Source of the DNA: Antedon mediterranea
Taxonomy: Eukaryota; Echinodermata; Crinoidea; Comatulida; Antedonidae
Assembly: GCF_964355755.1 (NCBI RefSeq)
Contig: NC_092677.1
Location: forward strand, 18,818,101-18,882,100
Direction of reading: 5' to 3'
Length of the DNA: 64,000 nucleotides
The notes under the pieces are model-generated. The model was not told the DNA's origin, searched no databases, and worked only from the letters and a program-made list of their open reading frames with translations. Positions 9,706 through 20,662 of this stretch are shown one piece after another. A program made the position numbers and the translations under genes. Each line of letters opens with the position of its first letter. Position 1 is the stretch's first letter.

Positions 9706-12135
9706 GGGGTCCTACTAAACACCACTCGCAACCACTTCCTACCACTCGCAACCACTCGCTACAACGCGCAACCGAAATTCATATTAATTAAAGTACATTT
9801 GGCTTATTTATTGTCTTATTATCAATAAAAACCCTATTTTTATACACATAAACGTCAAATTAGTTAAAAAACGACAGAAAAACAATCGTCATTCAACGCG
9901 TCCACAACGATGTACATGTGTACACAGTACTCACGCAAGAAATAACAACTCAGAATATAGAAGGCTTGTGTCAAGTGCCAGCCATTAATTATTCCAATGT
10001 TTATGTCATTTAACCATTATTTTACTTCTTTAGATGTAATACAGTTACTGACAGAACGAAAATACTAGGATATCAATAAAATTCATTCAAAATTGGACAT
10101 TGGTCTATTTTATAGATAGTTGACGCATTAACAATTCAAGCACACTGACGCAGTTTCTATCTATGTTCTACGCTCGCGCTAACCGCTCGCCAATTCGCCA
10201 ATGGCGACTGGAGTCTCCATTTGGCGAAAATAATTATTGCCTCGTTCGCCAAATTGGCGAAAATACATTTCCAAGCCTAGGCCTAGCCTGGTCGGCGTGA
10301 CTTCTTATGGGAGCGAGAATTCGCCACACTTCGGTACTTTCTGACTCGGGCCGGTACACTTTTTACCAAAACAGCATTTTATGTGACGACGTCACGATCG
10401 CCGTGTTAATTTTTTTAGTTCTGTTTAAACATGCGCAGAGCGTGCCTCGATGACGTTTTAATGACACACAGTTAATGTGATTGGTTCGTGGCCGACCGTC
10501 GACGACGTGATGATGAGCGAATAGAAGGGGAAGTCCCTATTCTTCGACGTAGAAAATGAACTTCGAGAAGAAAATGTAAACAGAAACATGTGGACGAATA
10601 CTTCTGTAAACGAGGCTGTTCTGTTATTTAAAAAGGGGAATTTTAAATGTAACAAAGTAATTACCTCAATAGTATAATGTTAACATGTTTAATTTTATTT
10701 CCCTTTCGATTATTCTAACCGAAAGTTGCGCTTTAGATTGAATAGCTAAGAAACAACGTATACTGCAACGGCAACCCTGGCCAAAGCGCGTTTCGGCCGC
10801 CTACATAGAATGGGTTACGGCCGCTGCATAGCAAATTCAAAGCTTCTTAAATTTCTGCGGTACATTTCTTGTTTTATATAATAGATTGATAAATATTATT
10901 ATTAAATCATTTAATAAATCGGTAAAATTGACGTTTCGAAGCAAATATTCCATGATGAGAGGTGACATTTTTCGACATGCCTCGTGTGCGGCGAAGACTA
11001 GTTCAGAAAATGGAACAGTCCACTGCGGGGGTAATCCAATCATTAATTAACGCGCTAATACATGCATACCATGCACATTGCCTGGGCGACGGTAATTTAG
11101 TAATAAGCGGAGAACTGAATCCCCCGTAAGGAAAATGGTAAACACTGATATTTATGGTAGGGATTATTTTTTTCAGGGGTTGGTCTTGTTGGCCGCTTCG
11201 CACGAGGTCCACGCAAAGTCAAATAAAACGATGTGTTTTATCAAACAGAAATATAAATTAGCTTCAATTCAATACTAAATTAGCCAGATTTTGATAATGA
11301 GAAAGACTCAAAAATTCAATTTTTATCGTTAAAATTGACATTTGAGGCGGATGTACATAATAATAATAACCGATTTACATATCAAAATAAAGAGTATTAA
11401 AAGCCTGATAACATGCAACAAAAATTACTCCACCACCTATTATGGACCTCGTGCGATCGGGTGCGAAAATGGGTAGGTGTTTTCCAAAGTTATTTTTAGC
11501 GCGCGGATTTCGGCTCGCCGGCTTTTGTACCTCATTTTTAACTCGCGTTTTCTATTAAAATATTTAATAAACATAGGTTATAAATATATAAAAATAATCC
11601 CTTAAACAAGATCTTTCCAGGCATATAATTTTTATTCTCATGGGTACATAAGAAAATAATAGTATATTTTTAACTTCAAAGACACGTCACTTTTTGAAAT
11701 TTCACGAACGTGTTAAAATCGCGGTAACGAAAATCAGCTTCATTGGGATAAATAATAATAATATAAATGTAAAAGAAGTAAAATAACAAACAAATACATG
11801 CATTATTTATTTAATAAACATTTTTGCGAATTTTTATGGTTTTTTAAATTTGGCTAAAGGATTTTCAATTTGGCTAATGTTTTTCAAAACATTTCGCCAT
11901 TTTGGCGAACGAAATTTTGACCTTAGCGCGAGCGTAGTCTATGTTATATAGTAATACGACGGTTTAACAAGGTGTTTTGTGTATAAAAGCACCATTTTGT
12001 GTATAAAAATAGGTTTTTATTGATAATAAGACAATAAATAAGCCAAATGTACTTTAATTAATATGAATTTCGGTTGCGAGTAGTAGCGAGTGGTAGGACG
12101 TGGTTGCGAGTGGTGTTTAGTACTAGTAGGACCCC
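9706..12135. mobile_element. Long-TIR DNA transposon, interrupted by a hAT-like element
   Basis: About 140-150 bp at the left (9706-9853) is repeated in reverse complement at 11998-12135. Shared blocks are GGGGTCCTAC, AACACCACTCGCAACCAC, CGCAACCGAAATTCATATTA, AAGTACATTTGGCTTATTTA and CAATAAAAACC. Short copies of TTCTTTGG flank both ends, suggesting a 6-9 bp target duplication. After removing the nested insertion (10168-11945) the element is only about 650 bp and non-coding. Long TIRs with 8-10 bp duplications are typical of Mutator-like MITEs, but this assignment is tentative. Confidence 0.8.
10168..11937. mobile_element. hAT-like non-autonomous element (GGCGAA/GGCTAAA family)
   Basis: The ends are inverted repeats (CTACGCTCGCGCTAAC and ...TTAGCGCGAGCGTAG). 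They are flanked by the exact 8 bp direct repeat TCTATGTT at 10160-10167 and 11938-11945. An 8 bp target duplication is the mark of hAT transposons. Subterminal regions are full of GGCGAA, CGCCAAAT and GGCTAA motifs, which probably bind transposase. No transposase is encoded. A related copy lies at 26800-28277. Confidence 0.8.
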
Positions 12136-12350
12136 TTCTTTGGAATACTTACTGCTTATTAACGATCCTTAAGGATCAAAACAAGCAGGGTTTGTGCGCA
12201 TGCGGGGTCTTTGATATTTTTAGTCTAGTATAGAAATAGGCCTAGCCTAGCTAGATTAAATTTAATAACTAAATTTTATACTAGGCTAGGCCTATTATTA
12301 TTATTAGGGCCTGGCCCTAGCTAGGAGGCCTAGGCCTAGTATTAGGAAAG

Positions 12351-12590
12351 TCAGTTATAAAATACCGTTTGGCAAATTGTCTCATCTTCTAGGGCTGTGC
12401 TTATTTTATCACCTTGTCCTTGATGAAAGTAAAACCAGGCACCAATGACATACATCAATGCGGTGGAACCTGCTTCTCTCCCGCGAGTGCAAATCTCCAT
12501 CAGGACGTCAGAATTTAATGCCAACTTGGCACAAACTGAACCCAATGCTGCACATAGACCAGCGAAAACGGGCAGCAAAGCTCCTATCAT
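12351..12590 (-). CDS. TMEM42-like membrane protein, first exon (partial)
   Basis: The minus-strand frame starts MIGALLPVFAGLCAALGSVC, followed by AKLALNSDVLMEIC. This resembles the first transmembrane helix of TMEM42-type small EamA-like membrane proteins, which have a similar G.LA..SAKLAF.SE pattern. A possible splice donor (GAAGCAG|GTTCC) lies inside the frame at about 12467, so residues after MEICTRGREA may be intron; read through, the frame gives 79 residues. I found no later exons below 12350, where transposons begin. A GC-rich stretch upstream (about 12720-12800) could be its promoter. Assignment rests on one short motif. Confidence 0.4.
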   Translation of the reverse strand: MIGALLPVFAGLCAALGSVCAKLALNSDVLMEICTRGREAGSTALMYVIGAWFYFHQGQGDKISTALEDETICQTVFYN

Positions 12591-12639
12591 AATATTAGGT
12601 ACTTGTACTTGTTACAATTGCAAATATTAAGCTATTATA

Positions 12640-13848
12640 TTAAGTATTAGGCCTACAGTATTATAAAACTAGGTAGGCCGAGCTAGGCCCTACAACTACT
12701 AGACCATGTCATCATCGTTGTGTCGTGGGTGTGGTATCATCGTGCAGCAACAGTCGTGGGTTCTTTTGCTGATGATGCGCGCCGCCGGTCGGCGCGGGCA
12801 TAGGCCTACTGTATTTTGAATAGTATCAGAAGTACAGACGGTAGACAGAAACCTGAAACAAAAATAATCTACATTGCTGCATGGCGACTGGATCCATAGG
12901 CTACAAAACCTTTTATTATTATTGCTATTATTTAATATTATTCAGCTGTTGCACACAGTACAGTCTTTATAGGTCACAACAAGACACCCAGACACGACTC
13001 TACTCTGTGTATTATTGAGAACAACAATTTTCGTCTGGCCTAATAATTATAACAAATTCGTTTTTCTTGAGTAAATCACAGGCTATAGGCTAGGCCTAAA
13101 GGCTAGCTTTATTAGTACAATACACATACTGTACTACATACAAGCCTAAAAAACCACTTGATAATGATTGAGGTAAGGATCAGTTTGTTGTGTTTACATA
13201 AAAAAAATTAAATATTTAGGCTAATATTATTATTAAATATTAGTATTACTAATTAGGAATTAAAGGAAATATGAACCACACCAAACTGCAATGAACCACA
13301 CCATCCTGCAATGAACCACACCATCATTAAACGTCAGTGTGCTCTCTGCATGTTGAAACGAAGCTGAATGTTTTCCGGACCCTCCAGTCGAATCAAATCT
13401 AACCCGGAGATACGACGTACAAACAAACGGTTTTTGTGGTACAAACTATTAAAACACCACCAGCAGATGCCTGTCATGACAAATATGGTCCGGGGCCAAA
13501 ATCGGTCCGGCCGGACAGTTTTGGCTCCCAAATAGTTGGCCAAAAGTAGTCCGCCATTGCCAAAATCTGTCCATGGTTTTCTTTTGTCGATTTTATTAAA
13601 AATTCTAGGCCTACGACTTGTTTTAAGTGCTTTTTGTGTAGAAAAAATATCCAATAGTGAGTATTACTTAGATATCTCATTCAATAAATGCTCAAAATTA
13701 ACGGATTTTGTCCAAATTTCAGACTGTCCCACGTTCACGTGAATGTGTATGGGACGCCTATTGCCTTTTACACTGCTATTCTTACACAGTGATATGAGTG
13801 CAATGAACAAGTACGTTTATACGTTTGTTTAACAAGATATATTTAGTG
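12640..13848. other. No gene recognised; short tandem repeat inside
   Basis: Contains several AGGCCTAGG-type palindromes and a GC-rich patch at 12720-12800. At about 13268-13327 there are three copies of an approximately 20 bp unit ATGAACCACACCATC plus CTGCA. At 13480-13570 GGTCCGG-type repeats resemble those at 14817-14930. I see no coding region I can support. Confidence 0.5.
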
Positions 13849-14200
13849 TCCATTATGCACTTGTCAATTGTATGACTCACTATACGACCCCCGGGAGAGG
13901 TGCGTCATCGGTGCGTCATTTACAAATAATTACTGACGCAGGGGTGCGTCAAAAAACCTAGATGGTACGTCACATCAATGAACAAGATGTGTCAATGTCC
14001 GTCACTTTACCACCCACCATATCATAAACAACATGGTCACAGTGCGTCAAAATGGGTGCGTCATGGTCACCTAAAGGTAAGTCACCTTTTTGACGCACGG
14101 GTGCGTCATGGTATTCAAAAGTATGACGCACATCGGACAAATGACGCACCTCTCCCGGGGGTCGTATAGTGGGTCATACAATTGACAAGTGCATTATGGA
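13849..14200. mobile_element. 352 bp MITE with GTGCGTCA repeats
   Basis: Terminal inverted repeats of about 65 bp: TCCATTATGCACTTGTCAAT, then TATACGACCCCCGGGAGAGG, then TGCGTCAT; the mirror image is at 14136-14200. The interior has about ten GTGCGTCA or TGACGCAC octamers in both orientations. It is non-coding. The arms extend symmetrically into TCCAT/ATGGA, so the target duplication cannot be read. Confidence 0.88.
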
Positions 14201-14589
14201 AATAAAAAACGAAAATAGTTTTTCTTGAATTTAAAACTATAGTAAATATACATACAGTAGATGGAAAAAAAATAAAAAAGAGGGTTAAAATATAAGGTTG
14301 CACAATTAATGAATCATAGATAAATTAGCATTATAAAATATAAAATGAATTTCTTAATCTAGTATTAGTAGGCTTATACTGTACTTTTTTAGGGCGTAAG
14401 CAGTCGGATCTATTCGGGAATGAAGTAATAAGTGTTAAAATCTTTAATACGGTGGCTCATTATAAGAACAAGAAGTGAATTATACTTTTAAGGTTGTTTA
14501 ATAAGCACGTGGTTAAAAGCATTTATAAGCTGTGCTATAAGAGCTGTGCATGTCTAAAACTATTGAGCATATTAAATGTAGAAATGGTA

Positions 14590-14625
14590 CAGTGGCGGAT
14601 CCAGGATTTTGTGAGGGGGGGGGGT
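14590..14625. mobile_element. hAT-type terminus (CAGTGGCGGATCCAGGATTT)
   Basis: CAGTGGCGGATCCAGGATTT followed by a G run is the common end of hAT-derived MITEs in animals. I did not find the matching inverted end nearby, so this is a solo or decayed end. Confidence 0.45.
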
Positions 14626-14924
14626 ACAGTTGTACACTTCCGGTTTTATACCACAAATAACATACTAAACATGCCCAGGACACTTGAGTTTATTAAAACC
14701 GTGTATGGATGTGCATACAGAACACGTACAGTGTTAATTGTTATCAATATAAACATTACCAGGAAAAATTGCGGTCATATTGTGACTACTGTATAATAAA
14801 CACTTTCTTATTTGCGACCAATTTGGCGTACCATATTTAAGCAAGGCCGGGTCATATTTACCGGCCAAAAGCAGTCCTGCCACCCAGACCGGTTTTTAGC
14901 CCGGACCAAATTTGGCGTGACATA

Positions 14925-15612
14925 CCTACCACCAGCAGAGAGAAGAGCCACCTGGAATTGATTATTAAAGACACCTTCCCTACGTTTTTTAGATCTATTT
15001 TAAGATCACAAACTATATTTAATGTAAAAATAATACTAAATGGTCCTATTGCGATAACTTTTTTCATCATTTAAATGGTTAAAAATGTTAAAAATAAGTC
15101 GATTCTAATAATTATAGCGGCCCGCTATAAATCCCAAAATGCATTGCGCGCGGATTGATATTTCTGTTTTTCTTCTGTAATTCACCCACTAGCGTACGAT
15201 GTTCACTTTACCGATGTTTACCAGCTAGGCCTACAAAACTAAGCCTAGCTAGGCTAGGCCTAAAGACCGTCCACGAGAGGTCAGTCGCCGCGAGCTACTT
15301 GGGTAGTGCATTGTTTCTCACTTTTTATCATAATTTACCATAAAACGTACATTTAAGACAAGGAATGACCTGGTTTAATGTTTTTAAAGTAATATATATG
15401 TATTATTTTTACAAAACGTCACAAATTGTAGGGAAGGTGACTTTAATTGTATAATAATACAAATTTCAAAGCCTAATGAGTTCAGAAACTGAAATAATTG
15501 AAGTTAAAAGTTGAATTTCTTGCCGTCGCAATTCCATTACTAATCAATTCCAAACAGGTGGCTGCTCTCTGCTGGTAGGATTTGTTGCTGCGGTAGGTAT
15601 CTGGTGGTATTT
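14925..15612. mobile_element. MITE-like segment with imperfect inverted arms
   Basis: ATACCTACCACCAGCAGAGA, CCACCTGGAATTGATTA and CACCTTCCCTACG at 14925-14990 recur in reverse complement within 15425-15612 (AGGGAAGGTGAC, TAATCAATTCC, CTCTGCTGGTAGG, GGTAGGTATCTGGTGGTAT). The arms are broken by indels. The centre contains an AGGCCTAG cluster (15215-15265). No coding region. Confidence 0.55.
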
Positions 15613-17270
15613 ATAATAGGACCCCAACACCGAGCTGTTAAAGGTGATCATTGACATGAAAATTAACATTTTGCGACATAAATTTTGTTTAAAATACCAT
15701 TTTTTGCTTAAAATAATAATTGTACGATATTTAGTACTGTTCGTTATTTTTGTTGCTGCTGAAAAAGATTGTTCTGAATTCTATCTTCCTAGAAAGCCTA
15801 TAATGTATTCTACCCTGGCCGATTCCAGTGTACTGTAATAGTATTCATGTTTTGTTTTTTTCCTCTTTTGTGGTTAACCACCACCTTTATTTATTCAATC
15901 TTTCATACGTATTATATTCACATTTCATTTTCGTATGTTAAATTTCCTTTTTTCGTTACTTTCTGATTTGTACACTTTTAACCTTTATACATAGGCCTAC
16001 TAGTGTTGATTATGCATACAGATAACCATAACAACTTATCCAGACTTCATTTTGTACATGATATAGTACATTTTAAAAATACAGTATATTTTGGAAATGT
16101 ATGTCATGTCAGTACATAATACACTTTAAGTATGGATGCCACTTAAGTTACAACATGCCTAATGTGTTCATATCTTTTAAAATAAGTTTAAACTGAATCC
16201 AGTGATTCTGGCATACAGGTTTTTTAAGCTCAGTTAGAATTTTGATTGTGTATATGACGTACACGGCAATTGAGTACAATTGATTTTTTATTTGACAGTT
16301 ACTGTACATCCTAACAGTAGTTCCTTGAACGAGCTACTGCTGTTATTTAACTTTTTAAATATATTGTCAATTTTATTCCATGTGATTACGCCTACAATAA
16401 TAAAAAATACTGTATGTTTTTCATCTTCAATGACTCCACAATTGCTACTATTTGTCAGTTTCAATTTACAGTTTCAGATTTATAGGTACGATTCTATTTA
16501 GTAATTTATAATATTCATGTTAGTAGTAATTAATGGTAGCGGGATGATTCGCCCGGGACTATTCGGCTCTGAGACAATTCGGCACACTTGTACTTATCGG
16601 CTTTGATATGCATTTTATAAACATTTTTCCCCCAAACTTTATTTTCATAGAGACTATGGGGATAAAGATGCAATAAAGCATTTTAAAAAAACCTTGTCGA
16701 AAATGATCATTTTTTAGCCTAGCGAACCATGTACAGTAAACATGTTACGCGCTTTGTTGGCCACTGGCGAATGCACGAAAAAAACAAAGTTTTAAACCTT
16801 TAAAAACTTGTCCCGGGCCGAATTTCTCGTATTCCACACATATTATTAAACAATAGAGTGGTGCGTTTATACAAATTGTTATTTGTTTTTGTCTATTGGT
16901 GTACTAACAATGTAAACCTGCTAAATCCATGTATTCTTCATAATACACTGTACTGTAGGTAATGACCTGTGTACTACTATAAGCTTTTTACATTTATTTG
17001 CTATGTCACTGTGGTGCATAGGCATAACATTATTTCCTGATAGTGTTTACTTTATAGATAATTCTATTGTCTGCTTTGTGAACTTAATCAAGCCTTGTCT
17101 GGGTTAAGAGGTTACTAGATAGAACCAGGGAAGCCTTGTCTGATAGAACTAATCAATACCATTGTTACAAATATTCATGTATCTTACTGTAATTCAAGGT
17201 TACAGTTTGATTGGAAAATATTCTGCATTATATAAATAGTACCAGGCATACAAAATTGTTTTTTCACACA
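15613..17270. other. No gene recognised upstream of the Kelch-like gene
   Basis: A/T-rich sequence without a supported coding region. At 16540-16835 a GATTCGCCCGGGACTATTCG / CCCGGGCCGAATTTC pair hints at a decayed short inverted-repeat element. Promoter or 5' untranslated exons of the Kelch-like gene may lie here but I cannot place them. Confidence 0.4.
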
Positions 17271-17286
17271 GCCACGGGGCTAAGAA

Positions 17287-17397
17287 ATGGGCTACAGTAA
17301 TAGTATCCTTGAGTGCCTAGAAAATGCTATGACCATGGACCTAGATTCCTGCTCCATGGAGAACACAAAATACTCACCTGTTGTATCATCAGTGTAG
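17287..17397 (+). other. Possible upstream ORF / 5' exon of the Kelch-like gene
   Basis: A good acceptor-like TTTTTTCACACAG (ending about 17275) precedes a 36-codon frame MGYSNSILECLENAMTMDLD... that stops at 17397. That is 117 bases before the Kelch-like start and before a second acceptor (TTATATTTCAG, about 17471). It could be a 5' untranslated exon with a short upstream ORF, or chance. Confidence 0.25.
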
Positions 17398-17513
17398 CCT
17401 TTTCCCACCTAACTAATTTCTTATAAAAATTGTTAAACTATTGTTTTAAATGGATTGTTTTTATATTTCAGCAGCCAAAAATTGACTGACAAGAGACCTA
17501 CTTGTAATGTACA

Positions 17514-19229
17514 ATGGCCGAAAGTTCTTCATTAAAACCTGCAGATGACAAACAACTGAAAGCAGAAACATGTAGTCAACCACACGACATCCTTTGTTCG
17601 CTGGATAACATGCGAAAACGTGGAGACCTTACAGATACCATCATCCACATACACAAGAGAACCTTCCATGCACATCGTGCAATATTGGCTTGCAGTAGCG
17701 AGTATTTCCGTGCAATGTTTACTAGTAATCTTTCTGAAAGCATCAATGGCATTGTACACTTTAACAACCAAATTGATCCTCACATTTTCTCACTTTTGCT
17801 TGACTATTCATACACAACAGAGTTAACAGTGACTGATTCAAATGCACAAGCTTTGTTAGAAACAGCATGTCATTTGCAATATAATAAGGTGATCGATGCA
17901 TGTTGTAACTTCTTAATACAAAATCTGGATCCACCAAATTGTTTAGGAATACAGAAATTCTCTGAGAGGCTTTCACTGTGGAATTTGTATAAGAAGGCAC
18001 AACAATATGCACTGGATTATTTCCTGGAGGTTGTTAAACATGATGAATATCATCAGCTAACACTGCAGGAGTTACGGCAGTATTTGTCAAATGATGAAAT
18101 AAACATCGATAGAGAAGAGTCCATTTACAAAGCAATATTTGCCTGGATTAGATCCAATGATAACCAGGAACTGCTACCATCTCTTCTGTCTTGCGTCCGT
18201 CTGCCTTTCACAAGACCAGACTTTCTACTTGAACAGCTTGACAATCCACTCATTAAACAAAACCCAGAATGTGCTCACATGCTGAGAAGTGCCAGAAATA
18301 ACCAGCTACGTTTACGAGAAAAGTACCTTTGTGATTCCACTCTCATTCCTCGTTATTCCACCAAATCTGAAGTAGTTGTGGTCATGGGTGGCAGCTGCTC
18401 TCATGATCGTGATGTGTTTTATTACAATCCATCAACCGATCGTTGGGGTATTCTTACAAGACTACCTAATTTGGATATATTTGATTTTGCAGTTGGGACT
18501 TTAGACAATTGTATTTACATTTCTGGTGGAATAAAGTCTAAAATCGTCAGTAATGAAGTGTATTGTTATGATGTCGATAAAGCAAAGTGGCATTCATGTA
18601 AGAATTTTCACATGCCACGTACCCAGCATTCGTCCATTGGTATCAATGGGTTTCTCTATATAATTGGAGATAACAGGATGGTTGATATGGTTGAAAGATT
18701 TTCTCCTGCTGAAAATCTATGGGAAGTTGTTAGTCCATTACCAGTTGCAGTTTCTTCTCCTGTCATCGTTTCAAACAAACACAAAATATATGTGACAGGT
18801 GGTAGTGCTTGTAGTCAGTTGAATCAGTTTCAAAACATCCAGTGTTACGATACAATCAATGACACATGGACAGTGATAAGAACAGTAAGCATTCCAAGAA
18901 AGCGGTTTCCAGTAATAGTTATCGATGACATCATGTATATACTGAGTGGGTATGGCGAAATGCAAGTTTATGACATCAAATCCGATAGTCTGTTGCCACC
19001 AATGTTGTTGCCAAATAAGGAGCAAAATTTGTTTGGGGCTGTAGCCGTGAGAGACAAGATATATGCTGCCATCATAAACAAACATAAACAACGACAATGT
19101 GATCTTCAATTGTTCGATCCACGAATAAAAGAGTGGCAGAAAAAAACAACAATGCCAAGTGCTGTTGGAGTGGACGGACATTGCCTAAGCATCTATAAGT
19201 ACTTAGGCCCGCCATTTTCAAGCAAGTAA
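17514..19229 (+). CDS. Kelch-like protein (BTB-BACK-Kelch)
   Basis: A 571-residue intact frame without introns. An N-terminal BTB domain lies at about residues 35-140 (GDLTDTIIHIHKRTFHAHRA, ILACSSEYFRAMFTSNLSES). A BACK domain follows at about 145-250 (NCLGIQKFSE, YFLEVVKHDEYHQLTLQELR, SIYKAIFAWIRSN). Six Kelch blades run from about 283 to the end, recognisable as VVVMGGSC, CIYISGGIKS, FLYIIGDNRM, KIYVTGGSAC, IMYILSGYGE and KIYAAIINKH, with W residues before each next blade. Proteins of this build usually act as CUL3 ubiquitin-ligase adaptors: BTB binds CUL3 and the Kelch propeller binds substrate. That role here is inferred from family. An acceptor-like TTATATTTCAG ends at about 17471, so a 5' untranslated exon is likely. 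The ATG sits in a good context (ACAATGGCC). I cannot assign a specific KLHL orthologue. Confidence 0.95.
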   Translation: MAESSSLKPADDKQLKAETCSQPHDILCSLDNMRKRGDLTDTIIHIHKRTFHAHRAILACSSEYFRAMFTSNLSESINGIVHFNNQIDPHIFSLLLDYSYTTELTVTDSNAQALLETACHLQYNKVIDACCNFLIQNLDPPNCLGIQKFSERLSLWNLYKKAQQYALDYFLEVVKHDEYHQLTLQELRQYLSNDEINIDREESIYKAIFAWIRSNDNQELLPSLLSCVRLPFTRPDFLLEQLDNPLIKQNPECAHMLRSARNNQLRLREKYLCDSTLIPRYSTKSEVVVVMGGSCSHDRDVFYYNPSTDRWGILTRLPNLDIFDFAVGTLDNCIYISGGIKSKIVSNEVYCYDVDKAKWHSCKNFHMPRTQHSSIGINGFLYIIGDNRMVDMVERFSPAENLWEVVSPLPVAVSSPVIVSNKHKIYVTGGSACSQLNQFQNIQCYDTINDTWTVIRTVSIPRKRFPVIVIDDIMYILSGYGEMQVYDIKSDSLLPPMLLPNKEQNLFGAVAVRDKIYAAIINKHKQRQCDLQLFDPRIKEWQKKTTMPSAVGVDGHCLSIYKYLGPPFSSK

Positions 19230-20374
19230 ACCAGCTGTCAACCAATGGTAGGCAGGATGCGATATTTTTTTCGTTTTTTTTAGGACCCCTCATGAAATGT
19301 CACAAAATAAACATGAATATTCATTAGTCATATCAATAAGGTGTGACGTAAGAATTGAGCTAGCTACAATTCGCTTATGTAAATGCTTTCTCTCGAGCCG
19401 TCTTTGTAGTCACGTGGATCAGACGATGTATGAGGTTCAAATTCCATGAACTTCTTTTTACTTTATAGTAAGAGAGAGATTACTTAGGGTTAGCTTTAGT
19501 AATATTTAGGAAGTAATTTGGCTGTCTTTCACATAAGGGGTCACTAACTTATGTACGAAAAAAAAATCACAGGCAGAATACAGCAACCCCACCCCTCCAC
19601 TTATACAATTCTTAATGTTCTTATTACTGTACATTTGTTTTCATAAACTATTATGCACATGCATTCTGTGCTTCAATATAATTTGTATTTGTGTACCAAA
19701 TTACAGTCATTTAATTATAAATTTATGTCTCCGCTATTCAAACTGCTTATTTTTTCAAATTTAATTGATTATAAATTTAGAAAAATTGCAGGGGCGCTGT
19801 TGCGGTTTGCATGTGGGGTATAGTGCATTCAAAGAAGGAATAAATAAAACCTCCAGTATGGAGTCATCGAAGTATTAATATAGGAAGTTTTAAGGGTTTA
19901 ATATCAAAAATGGAGGGAAGATGTAAGGGGAACATTTTCAAGTACATGTGCCAGTGATTGTATTTAATAAAATGCATTCCAAAATCAGGCTTTCAAGAAA
20001 CCAGACTGGACTGGATACAGTTATTTTAATAAAATATAGAACTATATAGATAATCCAAACCACCTATTGTATGTGTACAGTAGTTGTCTTAAACTGAACA
20101 GACTTGTAATACTGTTTCAGATTTTTTTATAGGTAATTGAATGTATTATAATTTCAAAGGATCGATTCTTATTAAAAGATTGTACAGTATTATATAGTGT
20201 TTAATATAGACCTGTCAATTTCACAAGCAACTCGACTATGGAACTATTTATCAAGTAAAAAATAATTCTATTCATGCTCATATGTTGCTGAGTGTGCGCA
20301 GAATTAATTTTTTATTAGAAAGGCACATAGTTGATTGGTGCATCATGAATTGAATTGAAATATATATTTATACT
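19230..20374. other. 3' flank of the Kelch-like gene; no gene recognised
   Basis: Probably includes the 3' untranslated region; AATAAA-like hexamers occur soon after the stop (about 19305). No other coding region is supported. Confidence 0.4.
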
Positions 20375-20662
20375 GGGTAACCTCTTCAGTCAAAGACTGG
20401 TCTCCCAGAGGGCCCAGTTGGTGATCAGTGGCTGTGATGTACTAATACACCGGGGTAACCCCCTACTCGTCTCGAAAGATGTACTAGGTTCTTTAAAGTG
20501 CACACGAGCTAGATGTGTACACTGGACCTACGGTTTATAGTCCTTATCCGAGAAGACTCATTCTACCACCAGAACCATGGAGTGAGTGAGCCTCGAACCC
20601 CTGCCGATGTTATGGCTACGTAATTACGGTTCCACTGTCTTAACCGCTCGGCCACTCACTTA
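20375..20662 (-). mobile_element. tRNA-derived SINE
   Basis: Read on the minus strand, 20662 to about 20586 looks like a class II tRNA (Ser/Leu type): a box A TGGCCGAGCGGTTAAGA, a variable region and a box B GGGGTTCGAGGCTC. The body (about 20375-20580) contains CTTTAAAGTGCACACGAG and GTACACTGGACCTACGGTTT on the plus strand. I recall this kind of block from SINE-like repeats in marine invertebrates. RNA polymerase III would start at the tRNA-like head; the copy needs a LINE partner to move. Confidence 0.7.

Noticed and set aside
20586-20660. Functional tRNA gene
   Set aside because: Box A and B are present but the stem pairing is poor and it continues into a SINE-like body.
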